Shown here: positions 15,284 through 16,710 of the stretch, one piece after another
How the letters are laid out: every line of letters starts with the position of its first letter
How positions within the stretch are numbered: the first letter of the stretch is position 1
The notes under the pieces: model-generated
Told to the model about the DNA's origin: nothing
The model's input: the letters and a program-made list of their open reading frames with translations, nothing else
The model's database searches: none
Assembly: GCA_012513595.1 (NCBI GenBank)
Contig: JAAZBY010000278.1
Span: forward strand, 1-16,710
From: Chloroflexota bacterium
GTDB lineage: Bacteria > Chloroflexota > Anaerolineae > UBA1429
Direction of reading: 5' to 3'
DNA length: 16,710 bases
Translations under genes and position numbers: made by a program

Positions 15284-16576
15284 ATGGCGATGGATCCGCA
15301 TCGTCCGCAGTACCACCTGTTGCCACCTGCCAACTGGATGAACGACCCCAACGGCCTGCTCCAGTTCGAGGGGCGCTACCACGTCTTCTACCAGTACAAC
15401 CCGAACGGGCCGGTCCACGGGACTATCCACTGGGGGCATGCCGTCAGCAGCGACCTGGTACACTGGGAGCACTGGCCCATCGCCCTGGCCCCCACGCCCG
15501 ATGGCCCCGACCAGGACGGCTGCTATTCGGGGTGCGCGGTGAACGACGACGGCGTCCCCACCCTGGTATACACCGGCATCCGGCCGGAGACGCAGTGCCT
15601 CGCCACCAGCCCGGACGGCATGCGCCGCTGGCACAAGCATGAGGGCAACCCGGTGATCGCACACCCCCCCGAGGGGCTGCCGGTGGCCGGCTTTCGTGAC
15701 CCCTGCGTGTGGCGCGAGGAGGGTGGCTGGCGCATGCTGGTGGGCTCTGGCATCCGCGACGTCGGCGGGACGGTGTTTCTGTACCGCTCGGACAACCTCG
15801 TCCACTGGGAGTATCTGCGCCCGCTGCTCTGCGGGGAGGCCGCCACCACCGGGCACATGTGGGAGTGCCCGGATCTCTTCCCGCTGGGGCACAAGCACGC
15901 CCTGGTGATCTCCCCGGTGCCGCTCCGGCGTTCCCTCTACATGGTGGGCACCTATGCGAACGACCGCTTTGTGCCGGAGAACTGCGGGGAGGTCGATGCC
16001 GGCGGGCACTTGTACGCGCCGCAGACCCTGCTGGATGATCGCGGCCGCCGGCTGATGTGGGGCTGGCTGTGGGAAGGGCGGAGCAGGGAGGCGCAGATCG
16101 CCGCCGGCTGGGCCGGAGTGATGTCGCTGCCGCGCGCCCTGACGCTGCTGCCCAACGGCACCATCGGCTGGGCGTTCGTCGAGGAGCTGGCCACCCTGCG
16201 AGGGACCGAGCGGACGGTGCCGGGGGGAAGCCTCGTCTCACAAGAGGTGGACCTTGCGGAGAGCCTGCGCGGCAACGCGCTGGAGCTGCAGGTTGCCTTC
16301 CGGGCGACCGCCGACCCGGCGCCCCAGGCCTACGGGCTCTGGCTGCGCGGGGCGCCCGACGGCAAGGAGCGCACGCGCCTCGTCTACGAGCCGGCCACGG
16401 GGACGCTGTCGGTCGATAGGACCTCCTCCAGCGAGAGCGAGCACGCCGTCCGCGACGTGCTCGGCACGCGGCTGAAACTGGCCAAGGGGGAGGGGCTCTG
16501 CCTGCACGTGTACCTGGATCACTCGGTGCTGGAGGTGATCGCCAATGGGCGGGCCTGCCTATCCAGCCGCATCTAA
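15284..16576 (+). CDS. GH32 beta-fructosidase (invertase/fructan hydrolase), C-terminally truncated by a nonsense codon
   Basis: 430 residues as read. GH32 enzymes cleave beta-linked fructose from sucrose, sucrose-6-phosphate or fructans. The five-bladed propeller is complete: nucleophile Asp21 in WMNDPNG (18-24), transition-state stabiliser Asp139 in FRDP (137-140), acid/base Glu194 in WECPDLF (193-199). No signal peptide, so intracellular. ATG 15284 is chosen because AAGGAGGA lies just upstream and MDPHRPQYHLLPP is the usual family start; the open frame begins earlier in non-coding sequence. The C-terminal beta-sandwich stops at ...NGRACLSSRI followed by TAA (16574-16576), where the family normally continues with Tyr-Pro-Thr-Arg. 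The lost part is readable in frame beyond the stop. The catalytic domain may still work, but the missing final strands could destabilise the protein. Confidence 0.88.
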   Translation: MAMDPHRPQYHLLPPANWMNDPNGLLQFEGRYHVFYQYNPNGPVHGTIHWGHAVSSDLVHWEHWPIALAPTPDGPDQDGCYSGCAVNDDGVPTLVYTGIRPETQCLATSPDGMRRWHKHEGNPVIAHPPEGLPVAGFRDPCVWREEGGWRMLVGSGIRDVGGTVFLYRSDNLVHWEYLRPLLCGEAATTGHMWECPDLFPLGHKHALVISPVPLRRSLYMVGTYANDRFVPENCGEVDAGGHLYAPQTLLDDRGRRLMWGWLWEGRSREAQIAAGWAGVMSLPRALTLLPNGTIGWAFVEELATLRGTERTVPGGSLVSQEVDLAESLRGNALELQVAFRATADPAPQAYGLWLRGAPDGKERTRLVYEPATGTLSVDRTSSSESEHAVRDVLGTRLKLAKGEGLCLHVYLDHSVLEVIANGRACLSSRI

Positions 16577-16675
16577 CCGACGCGGCCCGATAGCCTGGGC
16601 GTGGGGGTCTTTGCCACGGGGGGCGCGGCGGTGCTGGAAGGGATCCGCGCCTGGACGATGGGAAGCATCTGGTAA
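16577..16675 (+). pseudogene. In-frame remnant of the GH32 C terminus after the premature stop
   Basis: Directly after TAA at 16574-16576, in the same frame, 32 codons encode PTRPDSLGVGVF followed by GGAAVLEGIRAWTMGSIW and a TAA at 16673-16675. This is the expected end of a GH32 sandwich domain (PTRxDSxGVxxFA ... AWxMxSIW). One base change (TAC or TAT to TAA at the Tyr codon) explains it; no frameshift is needed. It could be a recent mutation, a sequencing or assembly error, or a read-through site. Confidence 0.85.
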
Positions 16676-16696
16676 GGGGGAGGGGGCGAGCGGGCC

Positions 16697-16710
16697 ATGG
16701 AGTACAGGAC
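16697..16710 (+). CDS. Possible start of the next gene (truncated by window edge)
   Basis: ATG at 16697 preceded by the purine-rich run GGGGGAGGGGGCGAG at a suitable distance, 22 nt after the GH32 remnant. Only about four codons (MEYR) are visible, so nothing can be said of the product; position suggests continuation of the catabolic operon. Confidence 0.35.

Noticed and set aside
14381..16009. 542-codon minus-strand frame opposite the toroid and GH32 genes
   Set aside because: It overlaps the GH32 active-site region on the other strand and is an antisense shadow.
1..16710. CRISPR arrays, insertion sequences, tRNA or rRNA genes
   Set aside because: No regular spaced repeats, transposase motifs or tRNA/rRNA-like sequence were seen on either strand.

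Overview
This is a GC-rich, gene-dense bacterial chromosome segment. The gene content fits a Chloroflexota-type organism (Anaerolineae-like): a beta' subunit with a long N-terminal insertion, a LysM-M23 envelope protein, and cytoplasmic glycoside hydrolases grouped with a URO-D-like protein. That placement is inferred from gene content and style; no rRNA or other taxonomic marker is present. The window has two parts, a housekeeping block (about 1-8980) and a carbohydrate-catabolic block (about 9010-16710).

Housekeeping block. The minus strand starts with the N-terminal 459 codons of rpoC, cut by the window edge. It begins at a TTG codon behind a strong Shine-Dalgarno, with a sigma70-type promoter about 240 nt upstream. 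rpoB is not adjacent: a divergent gene lies there instead, encoding a large exported, membrane-anchored protein of unknown function. A small exported protein follows, ending in a textbook terminator. Convergent to it is a KduD-like SDR oxidoreductase on the minus strand. Its promoter (TTGCCA-17-TATGAT) is divergent from that of a greA-lysS pair (TTGCCA-17-TATAAT). The lysS-M23 spacer may hold a structured RNA of about 100 nt with an SRP-RNA-like GGAAGCAGC element. Then comes a LysM-LysM-M23 cell-wall protein whose promoter overlaps the longest open reading frame, so its true start lies downstream. A strong terminator closes the block.

Catabolic block. All genes are on the plus strand. A GH151-type protein (GH42-like fold with a trimerisation domain, candidate alpha-L-fucosidase) is followed 17 nt later by a GH29 alpha-L-fucosidase. 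A perfect 15-bp GC hairpin separates these from a URO-D-superfamily protein of unknown function. Behind a fresh promoter comes an unrecognised protein with repeats suggesting an alpha/alpha-toroid fold. Last is a GH32 beta-fructosidase with a complete active site but an in-frame TAA that removes the final 33 or so residues of its C-terminal sandwich; the missing part is still readable downstream. None of the block's proteins has a visible signal peptide, so they probably act on imported oligosaccharides carrying fucose and fructose. No transporter or regulator for the block lies inside the window.

The items most worth a second look are the GH151/GH29/URO-D-like/toroid/GH32 cluster, the GH32 nonsense codon, the possible small RNA, the separation of rpoC from rpoB, and a TATCSTGG element shared upstream of three catabolic genes.
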